Part shown: positions 1 through 8,048 of the stretch, piece after piece | How the letters are laid out: the number at the start of each line of letters is the position of its first letter | How positions within the stretch are numbered: position 1 is the first letter of the stretch | Source: JBFLVN01 sp040758475 | Lineage (GTDB): Bacteria; JAGRBM01 | DNA: 18,857 nucleotides | Direction: 5' to 3' | Assembly: GCA_040758475.1 (NCBI GenBank) | Contig: JBFLVN010000036.1 | Coordinates: forward strand, 1 to 18,857 | The notes under the pieces: generated by a model | Databases searched by the model: none | Seen by the model: the letters and a program-made list of their open reading frames with translations, nothing else | Told to the model about the DNA's origin: nothing | Made by a program: the position numbers and the translations under genes

Positions 1-29
1 CGGGCGAGTTCCCGTATGATCTCTTCCAT
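1..29 (-). CDS. N-terminal start of a leftward gene, cut by window edge
   Basis: Reading the minus strand from position 29, an ATG is followed by nine uninterrupted codons (MEEIIRELA) up to the window edge. A purine-rich ribosome-binding sequence (GGAGG, about 4 nt upstream of the ATG, at roughly 34-38) supports the start. The helix-forming Glu/Ile/Arg-rich opening is not diagnostic of any family. If real, it diverges from the amidotransferase gene at 111, and the 80 nt between them would hold both promoters. Too little is visible to assign a function. Confidence 0.35.
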
Positions 30-77
30 AAACCCTCCCTGCCGGGTTTTGTAGAACGGCGGAAGCGGACTAAAGAT

Positions 78-103
78 AGCCCGCCCGCCGGGCTTTAAGG
101 AGG
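78..103 (+). promoter_or_regulatory. 5' hairpin next to a strong Shine-Dalgarno sequence
   Basis: A 6-bp stem (AGCCCG at 78-83, CGGGCT at 89-94, 5-nt loop) lies immediately before AAGGAGG at 97-103, which is 7 nt from the ATG at 111. The Shine-Dalgarno is near-perfect and fixes the amidotransferase start. The hairpin ends only 2 nt before it, so it could influence ribosome access or be part of an upstream terminator. Its role is inference. Confidence 0.45.
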
Positions 104-110
104 AATCCCG

Positions 111-827
111 ATGGCTCCCAAGCCGGTCTACGTCTTCCAGCACGTCGAACACGAAGGCCTGGGGCTCATCGAGAACGCCCTCACACGGGCCGGCAAGGAA
201 ATCCGTTTTTTCCGGGGATTCGCGGGAGAGGCCATCCCTGCTTCCACGAAAGGTGCTTGCGGCATCATCGTCATGGGCGGCCCCATGAACGCGGACGAAA
301 CGCGGCGCTACCCGTTTCTCGGCGCGGAGCGGAAACTCCTCGAAGCAGCCCTGAAGGAAGACGTCCCGGTCCTCGGCGTTTGCCTGGGTTCCCAGATGCT
401 CGCCCGCGCGCTCGGCGCCCGCGTCTACCGCGCCAAGCGGCCTGAAATCGGCCTCTTCCGGGTCGATTGGACCGATGCGGCGCGGGGGAGCGACCCCCTC
501 TTCCGCCATTATCCCGCCTGGACGGAAGTCTTCCAGTGGCACGGCGATACGTTCGATCTGCCCCAGGGCGCCGTACACCTGGCCCGCTCGGAAGTTTGCG
601 AAAACCAGGCGTTCCGTTACGGGAAAGCCTGGGGCCTCCAGTTTCATCTCGAAATCACCCCCGCCATGGTGCTCGACTGGCTCGGCGTGGCCCGGGGCGA
701 TCTGTGCCACAACCCGGGGGTGGACGTGGCGCGGCTTCTGCGGGAAGGGCGCGAATCCTTCCGGTTCACGCCGATTGCCGAGAGGGCCCGCGAGAGCTTT
801 GGCGCCTGGGCCGGGCTCCTTCAATAA
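111..827 (+). CDS. Type 1 (class I) glutamine amidotransferase, stand-alone domain
   Basis: A 238-residue single-domain class I amidotransferase related to the N-terminal domain of GMP synthase. Such domains hydrolyse glutamine and deliver ammonia, or have diverged into gamma-glutamyl hydrolases. The nucleophile elbow GVCLGSQ carries Cys at about residue 91, and the second motif LQFHLE supplies His179 and Glu181, so the Cys-His-Glu triad is intact. The oxyanion-region motif VMGGPM is at 54-59. Length matches the stand-alone family (about 230-250 residues), and there is no ATP-pyrophosphatase domain, so it is not GuaA itself. Start: ATG with AAGGAGG 7 nt upstream. It is followed after about 107 nt by a cyclic-nucleotide-binding protein on the same strand; a separate promoter for that gene is possible. 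Substrate and acceptor are unknown. Confidence 0.9.
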   Translation: MAPKPVYVFQHVEHEGLGLIENALTRAGKEIRFFRGFAGEAIPASTKGACGIIVMGGPMNADETRRYPFLGAERKLLEAALKEDVPVLGVCLGSQMLARALGARVYRAKRPEIGLFRVDWTDAARGSDPLFRHYPAWTEVFQWHGDTFDLPQGAVHLARSEVCENQAFRYGKAWGLQFHLEITPAMVLDWLGVARGDLCHNPGVDVARLLREGRESFRFTPIAERARESFGAWAGLLQ

Positions 828-835
828 GCGTTTCC

Positions 836-863
836 TTGACAGCCCGTAGAGCGGGCCATAACC
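836..863 (+). promoter_or_regulatory. Candidate sigma-70 promoter for the cyclic-nucleotide-binding gene
   Basis: A perfect -35 TTGACA (836-841) lies 9 nt after the amidotransferase stop. A weaker -10 (CATAAC at 857-862 or ATAACC at 858-863) follows with 15-16 nt spacing. The spacer holds an inverted repeat GCCCG-TAGAG-CGGGC (842-856), which could be a protein-binding site or a small hairpin. The -10 is poor, so this is tentative. Confidence 0.35.
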
Positions 864-934
864 TGCGTCGCGTCCCCACGGGCAGGGCCAAAAGCCTTAA
901 AAGCACCCAAGCGAGCGGCGGCGGCACACGTTCA

Positions 935-1426
935 ATGGTCGATCCATCGGTACTCAAAAATATCTATCTTTTTCAGGAACTAAGCGACGCCCATCTCAAG
1001 GAAGTGGCTTCCATCTGCCACGAGGAAGAAGCCAAGGTCGGCACGACCGTCTTCAAGGAGGGAGAGAAGGGCGACAAGCTCTTCATCATCCTTTCGGGCG
1101 AAATCCGGATTTCGAAGCAGATTCCCGGCGTGGGCGAAGAAGCCCTGGCCGTCTTGAAGCAAGGCGCATTTTTCGGGGAAATGGCGCTCATCGACGACTC
1201 GGAGCGGAGCGCCGATGCCATCGCCAACAAGTCCTGCAAACTAGCCACCATCAGCCGCGAGGATTTCGAGCAGTTCCTCTTCGTAAACAAAGACATCGCC
1301 TATACGATCTTGTGGTCGTTCGCCCGCACGCTCTCCGAGCGCCTCCGGGAAACGAATGACAAGATCAAGGCGTTTTTCGCGATGACGATGTTCGGAAGCG
1401 GCGGCCAGCAAGGCCCGCCGCCCTGA
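935..1426 (+). CDS. Single-domain cyclic-nucleotide-binding (cNMP) protein
   Basis: A 163-residue protein made almost entirely of one CAP_ED/cNMP-binding domain. It begins with the typical LFQELSDAHLKEVASIC segment (about 12-28), then the GEKGDKLFIILSGEIRIS strand-turn-strand (about 43-60). The phosphate-binding cassette FGEMALIDDSERSA (about 80-93) keeps the Glu and Arg that contact ribose and phosphate in cAMP/cGMP binders. The C-terminal helices end in a Gly/Pro-rich tail. There is no helix-turn-helix, kinase or channel domain, so it is not a CRP-type transcription factor; it probably works as a regulatory subunit or signal reader through a partner. The frame is open upstream, but the domain boundary supports the ATG at 935. 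The Shine-Dalgarno is weak. It ends 22 nt from the converging lipoprotein gene. Confidence 0.82.
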   Translation: MVDPSVLKNIYLFQELSDAHLKEVASICHEEEAKVGTTVFKEGEKGDKLFIILSGEIRISKQIPGVGEEALAVLKQGAFFGEMALIDDSERSADAIANKSCKLATISREDFEQFLFVNKDIAYTILWSFARTLSERLRETNDKIKAFFAMTMFGSGGQQGPPP

Positions 1427-1448
1427 ACGCCTCTGGAATGGAAATTCC

Positions 1449-3023
1449 CTACCGCTGAATCTTGATCTTCTCGACCGGCCCCTTGCCCCCGTGGGTGGGA
1501 ACGAGGATTTCCACGTCTTCTCCGGTCTTGCAGGCCTTGGGATAAGTAACCTTGAAAAGGTCATCGAGGCCGAAGAATTCGTAAACGCTCGCGTAGGCGA
1601 CGCGCTCGCCGGCCACGGTCTGCGGCGTCCCGAGCGCGTAGAGCTTCGTCTGGGCCGTGAAATTCGGCTTGGCCGTCGCGATCTCGACTTCGTCGTAATC
1701 GCAGAGCTTCACTTTGATGGCAGTGATGGGGCGAAGCTGCCCCTCGTAAACTCCGACCGGGATCTTGGCATAGCCATACAGCTTGCGCTGGAGTTCAAGG
1801 ACCAAAGAGAAATTCTCGAAAACTTTCTTGTCGAAATCATTGGCCACCGTAATGAGCAATCGGCGGTACTTGTAGAACTCCCCCATCAATTTGTTGAAGT
1901 ACGAGAAGGGGAGCACGCGGGTGTCCTCGATCACAAGGGGCTTAGAACGGACGGAAGCCAGGAATTTGGGGTTCGAGTGGCGAATGCGGAGGAACATGGT
2001 CCCCGAGTCGCTCCCTAAATCGTAGGAAACCAGTATCTGGACCGGCTTGTTCGTATAAGCCCGTATCGTCTTTTCGAATTCGGATTTGGCGAGAGCCTGG
2101 GTGAAGTATCCCTGGAGGGATTCGTTGACGTTCTGGAATTCGAAGGTGACCTTGAAATCCTTGTCACCCACGGCGATTTCATCATCGTAGAATTCGGTCA
2201 CTTCCCCCACCGCCCGCATCTTTCCGGAAAGAGTCTGAATGCGCTGGGTGTCGACCGAACTCTTCACCGGAATCTGGCCGGCCACGTAGGCACCGTGAAC
2301 CTTCTGGTAGAGCTGGCGGGCGTAGTTGAGGAAGCGGTATTTTTCATCCTGCTGGTCCCGTGGAAGGCGCTCGAAGGAACTGACGCCCTTGACGCCGCTT
2401 TTACGCACGAGTTCGTCAGCCAGATTTTCAACCCCTTCCATCCCCTGCCCCGTATGCGCACGAAGCGCGTCATAGGCGTTTGGATCGTTGTACTTGGCGA
2501 CGAGAAGGCCCTCTACGACCTTCCAGAGGGCTTCTTCGATATTCTGGGCGGGGCGGTCCTTCTCGCCTTCGCTGATCATTACCTGGGACTTCTGGACGTC
2601 GATCTTCTCGTCCACGGCCGCTCCGCCGCGGGCCGCATTCACGATCCGCAGGTGGCCGGAAAAGCTATCGGGTTTTACTTCCCCGTCGATCAGAATGACG
2701 TCGTCCAAATTGGCTATGGCCGCCTCGAACGCCACGTCGACGACATCGTAGGCGCGGTCCTTCACTTCGACGCTGAATTCCTCGACCTTGCGTGGTTGAT
2801 AGAGGGCCGAGAATCGGCGTTCCAGGCCTTCCAGAATGGTCCTCAGTTCCGCCTCTTTCATCGCTCCGCCCGGAGATTTCACTTTGAACATGAAACCGTA
2901 GGCCCGCTGGCGGGCGTAAATCACCTGGCTCAACTGCCCCGGCTGTTTCTTGGCGCAGGAGGCCACGGTGGCGGATAACAAAAACAACGCTCCGAGGACT
3001 TGCAGGACGCGAGAGGGTTTCAC
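1449..3023 (-). CDS. Uncharacterised 524-residue lipoprotein
   Basis: I do not recognise this family. The N-terminus is a clear lipoprotein signal: MKPSR, a hydrophobic stretch (VLQVLGALFLLSATV) and the lipobox VASC with Cys at 23. Residue +2 is Ala, which in proteobacteria favours the outer membrane. The mature part is soluble, mixed alpha/beta and rich in charged residues, with no second membrane segment. Helical stretches around 55-70 and 205-240 and a strand-rich C-terminal third are plausible from composition. Only one Cys pair (KLCDY and KACKTG near the C-terminus) could form a disulfide. Start: GTG at 3023 with AAGGAG (3031-3036) 7 nt upstream. It lies 147 nt downstream of the FG-GAP lipoprotein gene on the same strand, so the two may be co-expressed envelope proteins. 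Confidence 0.8.
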   Translation of the reverse strand: MKPSRVLQVLGALFLLSATVASCAKKQPGQLSQVIYARQRAYGFMFKVKSPGGAMKEAELRTILEGLERRFSALYQPRKVEEFSVEVKDRAYDVVDVAFEAAIANLDDVILIDGEVKPDSFSGHLRIVNAARGGAAVDEKIDVQKSQVMISEGEKDRPAQNIEEALWKVVEGLLVAKYNDPNAYDALRAHTGQGMEGVENLADELVRKSGVKGVSSFERLPRDQQDEKYRFLNYARQLYQKVHGAYVAGQIPVKSSVDTQRIQTLSGKMRAVGEVTEFYDDEIAVGDKDFKVTFEFQNVNESLQGYFTQALAKSEFEKTIRAYTNKPVQILVSYDLGSDSGTMFLRIRHSNPKFLASVRSKPLVIEDTRVLPFSYFNKLMGEFYKYRRLLITVANDFDKKVFENFSLVLELQRKLYGYAKIPVGVYEGQLRPITAIKVKLCDYDEVEIATAKPNFTAQTKLYALGTPQTVAGERVAYASVYEFFGLDDLFKVTYPKACKTGEDVEILVPTHGGKGPVEKIKIQR

Positions 3024-3115
3024 GGCGGTGCTCCTTAACGGAAGAACCGGCGTTCCCTGCGGGGGTTGGACGAACGCGGGGCCCGTCCCACCACCCCTTC
3101 AGGAATTCGCCGAAC

Positions 3116-3136
3116 GGGCCGATCCTATCACGGCCC
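3116..3136. terminator. Hairpin between the two lipoprotein genes
   Basis: GGGCCG (3116-3121) and CGGCCC (3131-3136) form a 6-bp GC-rich stem with a 9-nt loop in the 147-nt gap between the FG-GAP gene and the next leftward gene. There is no U-run on the leftward transcript (only a short TTT on the other strand), so intrinsic termination would be weak. It may instead trim the mRNA or reduce read-through. No good promoter was recognised in the rest of the gap. Confidence 0.25.
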
Positions 3137-3170
3137 TTTGGCTGCTGTAAACGCGGGGATCGAAAGAGGT

Positions 3171-6100
3171 TTAATAAACCACGCGAATCTCGCCGCCCTC
3201 GGCGCAGAAGAGCAGGTCTTCCTGGCCGTCGCCCGTCGCGTCCCCTCCGAACGAAAACACGTCGAGACTGGAGGCAAAAGGGGTATCGGGAGTGCCCAAT
3301 GCCGGGAAGAGGCCGCCCGTCGTGAGGGCATTCCAGCGGAAAACGCGGTCGGGATCATCCCGGTTAATGAATTCGAGCTGGACCGTCGATTGGGTTTCCG
3401 AGTCCTCCACGGAATCATCGGTGTAGGAACGCCCAAAAACCCGATGGTCGATGGGGGTTTCATCCGTTTCGTCCGTCGCCTCATAGATCACTTGCACTTC
3501 AACTTTGGCCTGGCCCAGCTTGCCTACGCGGCTGTCAATCGTGTCCCTTTCGACCCACCAAAGGACCCCTCCCGCCGCAGCCGCGTTTCCGGGGGCTTCG
3601 ATGAAATCGCCTGGATTACCCTCATCCACGTAATTGGCCGGATGGGGCCGCTCGCCCGGCAGGGCCGTGCCTAATTGGCGGTACTCGACCAGAAGGCTCG
3701 TCATCCCCGAGAGGAAAAGGGGCCAATCGCCCGCGCCATTTGCCAGAAGGAGAATGTCCTCGAAACCATCCGGGTCCAGGAAACCCGCCGAGAGATTAAG
3801 GCCAATCGCGGCATCCGCCCCGCCCTCCACGATCAAATCCGGTCCCGCGGCGTAAGGGGCCAGTTCACTGGGCAAAGTGGTGAATGATCGAGAAAGATCG
3901 TAGAGGCAAAGAACGCACCGGTCTTCCCGGTCGATGAGCGATTCGTTTTCATCGTCGTCCACCCGCCGGTCGGCGTCCACGTTGCCGCGATTGAAAAACG
4001 AGAACGAACCTCCCGAAGGGATGGCCCCTACGCTTGCAGGATCGAACTGGGTAAAGGCGGGGGGAGTCGCTTCTCGCGTGGTTCCGAGGAAAACATAAAC
4101 TTGGCCAACGCCCCCGTTCCAACCTGGAGCGCCCACCGCCAAGTCCAAGACGTGGTCGCCATTGGCATCCAGGTCCAGAACGACGGACGTACCCAGTCTA
4201 TCGTTCGCCACCTCACCCCAGATTTCGGCGCTCGCCACGTCGCAGAGGGGCGTATCGTCATCCAGATCGTAAACACCGTCCGGCAGGCCGCCGAGCGGCC
4301 AGTAATCCCGCGCCTCGAATTCCCGGTGCGGGGCGAAGAGATAGACGGCGCCGGCATTGTCGCGTTCATCTTCGTCCGCATCGACCGAACCGGTACCATC
4401 CATCACCCCGTTCAAATCGACCCCGCACCCGAAAGGGAAAGGCACCAGACCCATGCTCTCGTAATAATAAACTGGTGAAGGGTTCGCGCCCGGGGCGCCG
4501 ACGGCGAGGGCCGCCACGACGAGAGCATGCTCGCCGCGGGCATCGGTCTCGGGCCGGTCTCCTCGAACGCGGGCGGCCGCCAAAGAGGAGCCGGTTAAAT
4601 CCCCCGCGTCGCGCCCCAGGATGATGGCCTGGGGCCGGTCTTCCCCAAGGGGGCCGAAATCGTAAACGCCGTCTGGAAATCCGCCGGGAAGCGGTACATC
4701 GAGCACCGGGAAGTCCTCGTCCCCATAGAGCACCATCACCCCGCCACGGTCGGCATGGGTGGCGAAAGTCCCGTAGCGGGAGGGAAGAGTGTCGAGTCCC
4801 GGCGCCGATACGGCGAGGTCCTGGGTGCCGTCCAGGTTCATGTCCCCTGCCGTGGCAACGGCCTCTCCGAAACGGCCATCCGCTTCGGGGCCCAGGAGCG
4901 TGGCGAAGGGGCGTTCTTCGCCGGGCCCCGGAACGTCCGCCAAGTCTGTGGGATCGATGATGGTCCGCAAAGTAGCGGCCTCATCCGCGGCGTCGTAGCG
5001 CTTGCGAAGGTTTCCGATCAGAAGCGGATCGGCTAACGAGCCGCTCGATAAGTTGGTTTCGAAGCGCTCTCCTTCCGCAATCTGGCGAAAAAGAGCGAAG
5101 GGCCGGTTAGCCGCGGTCGCAAGACCGGCAAGAGGTTTACTCGCCCGCCGCCAATCAATGACGATCCGGCCCCGGAACCCCGAATCGACGGGGTCCGTGG
5201 GAACCGGGCGGGAAGGATCGAAGCGTTCCACCACGGCGGCGAAATCCGGATCGCCGGCCCCATCGTAGATGACCAGCAAGAACTCCCCTTCCAGCCCTTC
5301 GAAGTCGGCCGACTCGCTATCGAAATAAGGAGAACCGTTGGTCACAAGCAGGTCGGCGCCTGTGCAGCGCGGAACGGAACACGTGGAAACAGGAAAGACC
5401 TGGACGGGCTCCGAATCATAGAGGCGCCACTCCTGCTTCTCGGAGGCGGGGGCATCGATCTCCACACCATCGTTATCGAACGGCATGGAACAATGCTGGC
5501 AAAGCAAGTCCTCAACCACGAGGCCTTCCGGCCCCGCGTCCACCGTCTTTCCCAAGTACGTGCGGATCGGCGCCGGGGAAGCAGGGCGATCAGCCGGGTT
5601 ATAAAGGAAAAAAAGTGATTCTTCGCCCGCCTTCGTCGAAACGAGCGTTTCGTGGAATGAGAAAACGAAAGCGGCGCCCCGCTCCTGGCTCTCTCCCACC
5701 GGGGTGAACTCGGGGGCGCCTACCACGATCTCCGCCAGGCCGTCTCCCGTCAGATCGCCCACAGAAAGCGTCCGGGGAGGCAGTCCCTGCCCCACCGCGA
5801 AGGCGCTCCGGCCGCCAACAGAGCCTGTATTCAGGGGATCAAGGGCCGAGAGGTCCACCACGATATCCGGCGCGCAGAAGCGCCCGGGCCCCGCCGCGCA
5901 ATTGCCAGGAGTGCTACTTGATGGGTCAGGCTCGGCACCGGATTCCAGATCGGCGGCGAAGAATGGGAACGCGCTACGGCCCATATAAACGTACATTCGC
6001 TCCGAGCCGGGATCGGCGTCCACGACAACCAGGTCCGAGAGCCGGTCGCCGTTCAGATCGCCCGAAGCATCCAACGCGCCAAACGTCGTCGCATCGAGTG

Positions 6101-6587
6101 TCAACTGGGCCAAATTCGTTCCCACGGGGCTGTTGTCAGTAGCAGGGCCCGGGTCCAGGTCGGCCGGAACCACCGCCGAGGCGTTGCTCACCTCGTCCCG
6201 CACCTGGAGAGCCGGCGTAAGATAGGCCGTCGGATCGGGCCGCCGGGCGACAAAAAATTCCTTGTATTTTTCTTCCTCTGGGAGCGAAGGAGGTTCCACC
6301 AATTCGGCCTTGAACAAACGGGGAAAACCCTCCCCTACTTGATGATGGAAGAAGGCAAGACCGTCAAAAGAGGCGTTATCGAGATTAGAAGGCTCCCGAT
6401 CCGAAAAACGGATGTCATTGAAGAAATTGTTCCCGCCCGTACCATCGTCGCCCGAAGCCACCCAAGTGAACGTCCGGGAAGAAGGATCGTAGACGAATTC
6501 ATCCGGCGCGCTGGGGGGCGTGTCGTCCCCCAACGTGCAGGCATTGAGCAGCAGGAAGAACAGCGGCAAGGCAAGATGTCTTTTCAA
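3171..6587 (-). CDS. Large FG-GAP (integrin-type beta-propeller) repeat lipoprotein
   Basis: About 1138 residues. It starts MKRHLALPLFFLLLNAC, a lipoprotein signal with lipobox LNAC (Cys17) and Thr at +2, so outer-membrane or surface anchoring is likely. A fibronectin-III-like segment (about 25-65, TFTWVASGDDGTGG) is followed by FG-GAP calcium loops of the DxxxDxxxD type. These are at about 176-190 (GDLNGDRLSDLVVVD), 277-292 (GDLTGDGLAEIVVGAP), 581-596 (GDMNLDGTQDLAVSAP), 805-821 (DANGDHVLDLAVGAP), 935-949 and 1115-1127. Two blocks share a PDGVYD motif. Several Cys pairs (LLCQHC, CVLC) are present. Start choice: a GTG six codons upstream is possible, but TTG at 6587 gives a canonical signal peptide, has GGAAGG just upstream, and overlaps the deacetylase stop as TTGA, which suggests translational coupling. 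Family members bind ligands or act as calcium-dependent adhesins; the ligand here is unknown. Confidence 0.85.
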   Translation of the reverse strand: MKRHLALPLFFLLLNACTLGDDTPPSAPDEFVYDPSSRTFTWVASGDDGTGGNNFFNDIRFSDREPSNLDNASFDGLAFFHHQVGEGFPRLFKAELVEPPSLPEEEKYKEFFVARRPDPTAYLTPALQVRDEVSNASAVVPADLDPGPATDNSPVGTNLAQLTLDATTFGALDASGDLNGDRLSDLVVVDADPGSERMYVYMGRSAFPFFAADLESGAEPDPSSSTPGNCAAGPGRFCAPDIVVDLSALDPLNTGSVGGRSAFAVGQGLPPRTLSVGDLTGDGLAEIVVGAPEFTPVGESQERGAAFVFSFHETLVSTKAGEESLFFLYNPADRPASPAPIRTYLGKTVDAGPEGLVVEDLLCQHCSMPFDNDGVEIDAPASEKQEWRLYDSEPVQVFPVSTCSVPRCTGADLLVTNGSPYFDSESADFEGLEGEFLLVIYDGAGDPDFAAVVERFDPSRPVPTDPVDSGFRGRIVIDWRRASKPLAGLATAANRPFALFRQIAEGERFETNLSSGSLADPLLIGNLRKRYDAADEAATLRTIIDPTDLADVPGPGEERPFATLLGPEADGRFGEAVATAGDMNLDGTQDLAVSAPGLDTLPSRYGTFATHADRGGVMVLYGDEDFPVLDVPLPGGFPDGVYDFGPLGEDRPQAIILGRDAGDLTGSSLAAARVRGDRPETDARGEHALVVAALAVGAPGANPSPVYYYESMGLVPFPFGCGVDLNGVMDGTGSVDADEDERDNAGAVYLFAPHREFEARDYWPLGGLPDGVYDLDDDTPLCDVASAEIWGEVANDRLGTSVVLDLDANGDHVLDLAVGAPGWNGGVGQVYVFLGTTREATPPAFTQFDPASVGAIPSGGSFSFFNRGNVDADRRVDDDENESLIDREDRCVLCLYDLSRSFTTLPSELAPYAAGPDLIVEGGADAAIGLNLSAGFLDPDGFEDILLLANGAGDWPLFLSGMTSLLVEYRQLGTALPGERPHPANYVDEGNPGDFIEAPGNAAAAGGVLWWVERDTIDSRVGKLGQAKVEVQVIYEATDETDETPIDHRVFGRSYTDDSVEDSETQSTVQLEFINRDDPDRVFRWNALTTGGLFPALGTPDTPFASSLDVFSFGGDATGDGQEDLLFCAEGGEIRVVY

Positions 6588-7624
6588 CGCAGCACCTTCC
6601 ACCACTGGCCAAAGAACCGGCGGAGGTCCGCAGCATAGCGGACGATCCGCTCGTCGGGAGGGCCCGGATCAAGGGGCTCCCCCTCGCCCAGCATCTGGCC
6701 CACCACGCCCCCCACGCTCCGCGCGAGGCCTTCGACGTGATAGCCCCCTTCGAGGGCGAAAACGATCCGCCCGCCGCAGGTTTCGCGGGCGAGGTCAAGA
6801 AGCATCCGGGAGAGCCAGGCAAAACCCTGCTCCGTCACCTTCATCCCGCCCAAGGGATCGAGATGGTACGTGTCGAACCCGGCCGAAACCAGGATGAAAT
6901 CGGGCGAAAATTCCCGCACGATGGGCAAAAGCACCTCCCGGTAAAGATATACGAACTCCGCGTCCCCCTGCCCCGGCGGCAAGGGAACGTTCACTGTAAA
7001 GCCTTCCCCCTCCCCTTTGCCTGCTTCCGTGTAATGGCCGGTGCCGGGGTAATAAGGGTACTGATGGGTGGAGAGATAGAGGACGTCTTTTCGCGAAAAG
7101 AAACTCGCCTGAGTGCCATTGCCGTGGTGAAGGTCGGGGTCGAAGATCGCCACCCGCTTGGCGCCGAAATTCTTGATGAGATGATCGGCCGCCACGGCCA
7201 CGTTGTTAAAGAAACAAAACCCCATGGCCCGTTGGGGTTCGGCATGGTGGCCGGGCGGGCGGACGAGGGCGAAGCCGGGCGCTGCGCCTTCCTTCCACAC
7301 TCGCTCGGAGAGACCCACCACGGCGCCGGCTGAGAGAAGCGCTACCCGGTAACTCTCCGCGTTCGCGTACGTATCGCCATCGAGGGCGCCGCCCCCCATC
7401 TCGCTCGCGCGGCGGACTCTTTCGACGAGGTGCTCGGAGTGATTGAGCCGGAGGATTTCCCCTTCAAGGGAACGGGGGTCCACCACCTCGCAACGGGCAA
7501 GGAGTCCCGAGCTCTCCAGGTGGCGCCGGATTCCGCGGAGCCGTTCCGGCGATTCGGGATGGCCTTCCCCCATGTCGTGCAGGAGGTAATCGGAATGCGT
7601 CGCGATGAGGGGACGGGAATTCAT
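6584..7624 (-). CDS. Histone deacetylase family zinc amidohydrolase
   Basis: 346 residues with the full arginase/deacetylase-fold catalytic set. GHPESPERL is near the N-terminus (21-29), and the His-His dyad is in RPPGHHAEP (His126, His127). Zinc ligands Asp164 and His166 are in FDPDLHHGNGTQ and Asp251 in SAGFDTY. The transition-state Tyr295 is in LEGGYH. This matches bacterial class II-type HDAC, acetylpolyamine amidohydrolase and AcuC-like enzymes, which remove acyl groups from lysine, polyamines or small amides; which one cannot be told from sequence. No signal peptide is seen, so it is cytoplasmic. The ATG has no obvious Shine-Dalgarno, but the alignment to the family N-terminus supports it. 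It is divergent from the tat genes, and its stop overlaps the start of the FG-GAP lipoprotein. Confidence 0.92.
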   Translation of the reverse strand: MNSRPLIATHSDYLLHDMGEGHPESPERLRGIRRHLESSGLLARCEVVDPRSLEGEILRLNHSEHLVERVRRASEMGGGALDGDTYANAESYRVALLSAGAVVGLSERVWKEGAAPGFALVRPPGHHAEPQRAMGFCFFNNVAVAADHLIKNFGAKRVAIFDPDLHHGNGTQASFFSRKDVLYLSTHQYPYYPGTGHYTEAGKGEGEGFTVNVPLPPGQGDAEFVYLYREVLLPIVREFSPDFILVSAGFDTYHLDPLGGMKVTEQGFAWLSRMLLDLARETCGGRIVFALEGGYHVEGLARSVGGVVGQMLGEGEPLDPGPPDERIVRYAADLRRFFGQWWKVLR

Positions 7625-7670
7625 GCGGGGCGGGAAAAAACGTTCCTTGGACTATCGCCAGGGGTTCCTA

Positions 7671-7679
7671 TGGTATATT
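7671..7679 (+). promoter_or_regulatory. Candidate extended -10 promoter for the tat operon
   Basis: TGGTATATT fits an extended -10 (TGn followed by TATATT, 5 of 6 to consensus) 46 nt before the TatB-like start. A fair -35 (TTGGAC, 7647-7652) is 21 nt upstream of the -10, too far for a standard spacing but compatible with an extended -10 promoter. A Shine-Dalgarno-like AAAAGG at 7712-7717 sits 7 nt from the ATG. The 100-nt gap is shared with the divergent deacetylase gene. Confidence 0.42.
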
Positions 7680-7724
7680 GACAGCCGGTTTTCAACGGTC
7701 CATGGGCCGCCAAAAGGCTTCCGC

Positions 7725-8048
7725 ATGTTCAACCTGGGACTCCCCGAAATCGCCCTCGTCGCCGCCCTGGCTCTCCTCGTCATCGGGCCCAAGCGCCTGC
7801 CCGAAGTGGCCCGCACCCTTGGGAAAACACTAGGCGGCCTCAAACGCGCCTTCGAAGACGCCACGGGGGAACTCCGGCAGGAGATCAACCGGGGCACGGA
7901 AGAAATCCGGAAAGCCGGCGAGGAAGTCCGAAACGCGGCGAAGGCGGCTGAAAATCCCGCCCCACCTTCCGGCAACGTGACCGCCGATCCGGATCTGGCC
8001 CAGTTCGTCGGCGAAGTGACGGGGGACGTCAAAGGAACCAAATCGTGA
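7725..8048 (+). CDS. Sec-independent translocase TatA/TatB-family subunit (TatB-like)
   Basis: 107 residues with one N-terminal membrane helix (about 3-20), the hinge GPKRLPEVARTLGK (about 21-34), an amphipathic helix, and a charged coiled tail. Glu8 in the membrane start (LGLPEI) and the GPKRLP form without the preceding Phe of TatA point to TatB, but TatA cannot be excluded. It works with TatC to recognise and move folded twin-arginine substrates across the inner membrane. Start: ATG at 7725 with AAAAGG 7 nt upstream; the frame is open further upstream but those residues do not fit the family. The stop overlaps the GTG start of tatC (GTGA), a tightly coupled two-gene operon. Confidence 0.9.
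   Translation: MFNLGLPEIALVAALALLVIGPKRLPEVARTLGKTLGGLKRAFEDATGELRQEINRGTEEIRKAGEEVRNAAKAAENPAPPSGNVTADPDLAQFVGEVTGDVKGTKS

Noticed and set aside
111..827. GMP synthase (GuaA)
   Set aside because: Only the amidotransferase domain is present; no ATP pyrophosphatase or dimerisation domain follows.
467..934. Longer upstream start for the cyclic-nucleotide-binding protein
   Set aside because: The frame is open back into the amidotransferase gene, but those residues are an out-of-frame reading of that gene; the cNMP domain begins right after the ATG at 935.
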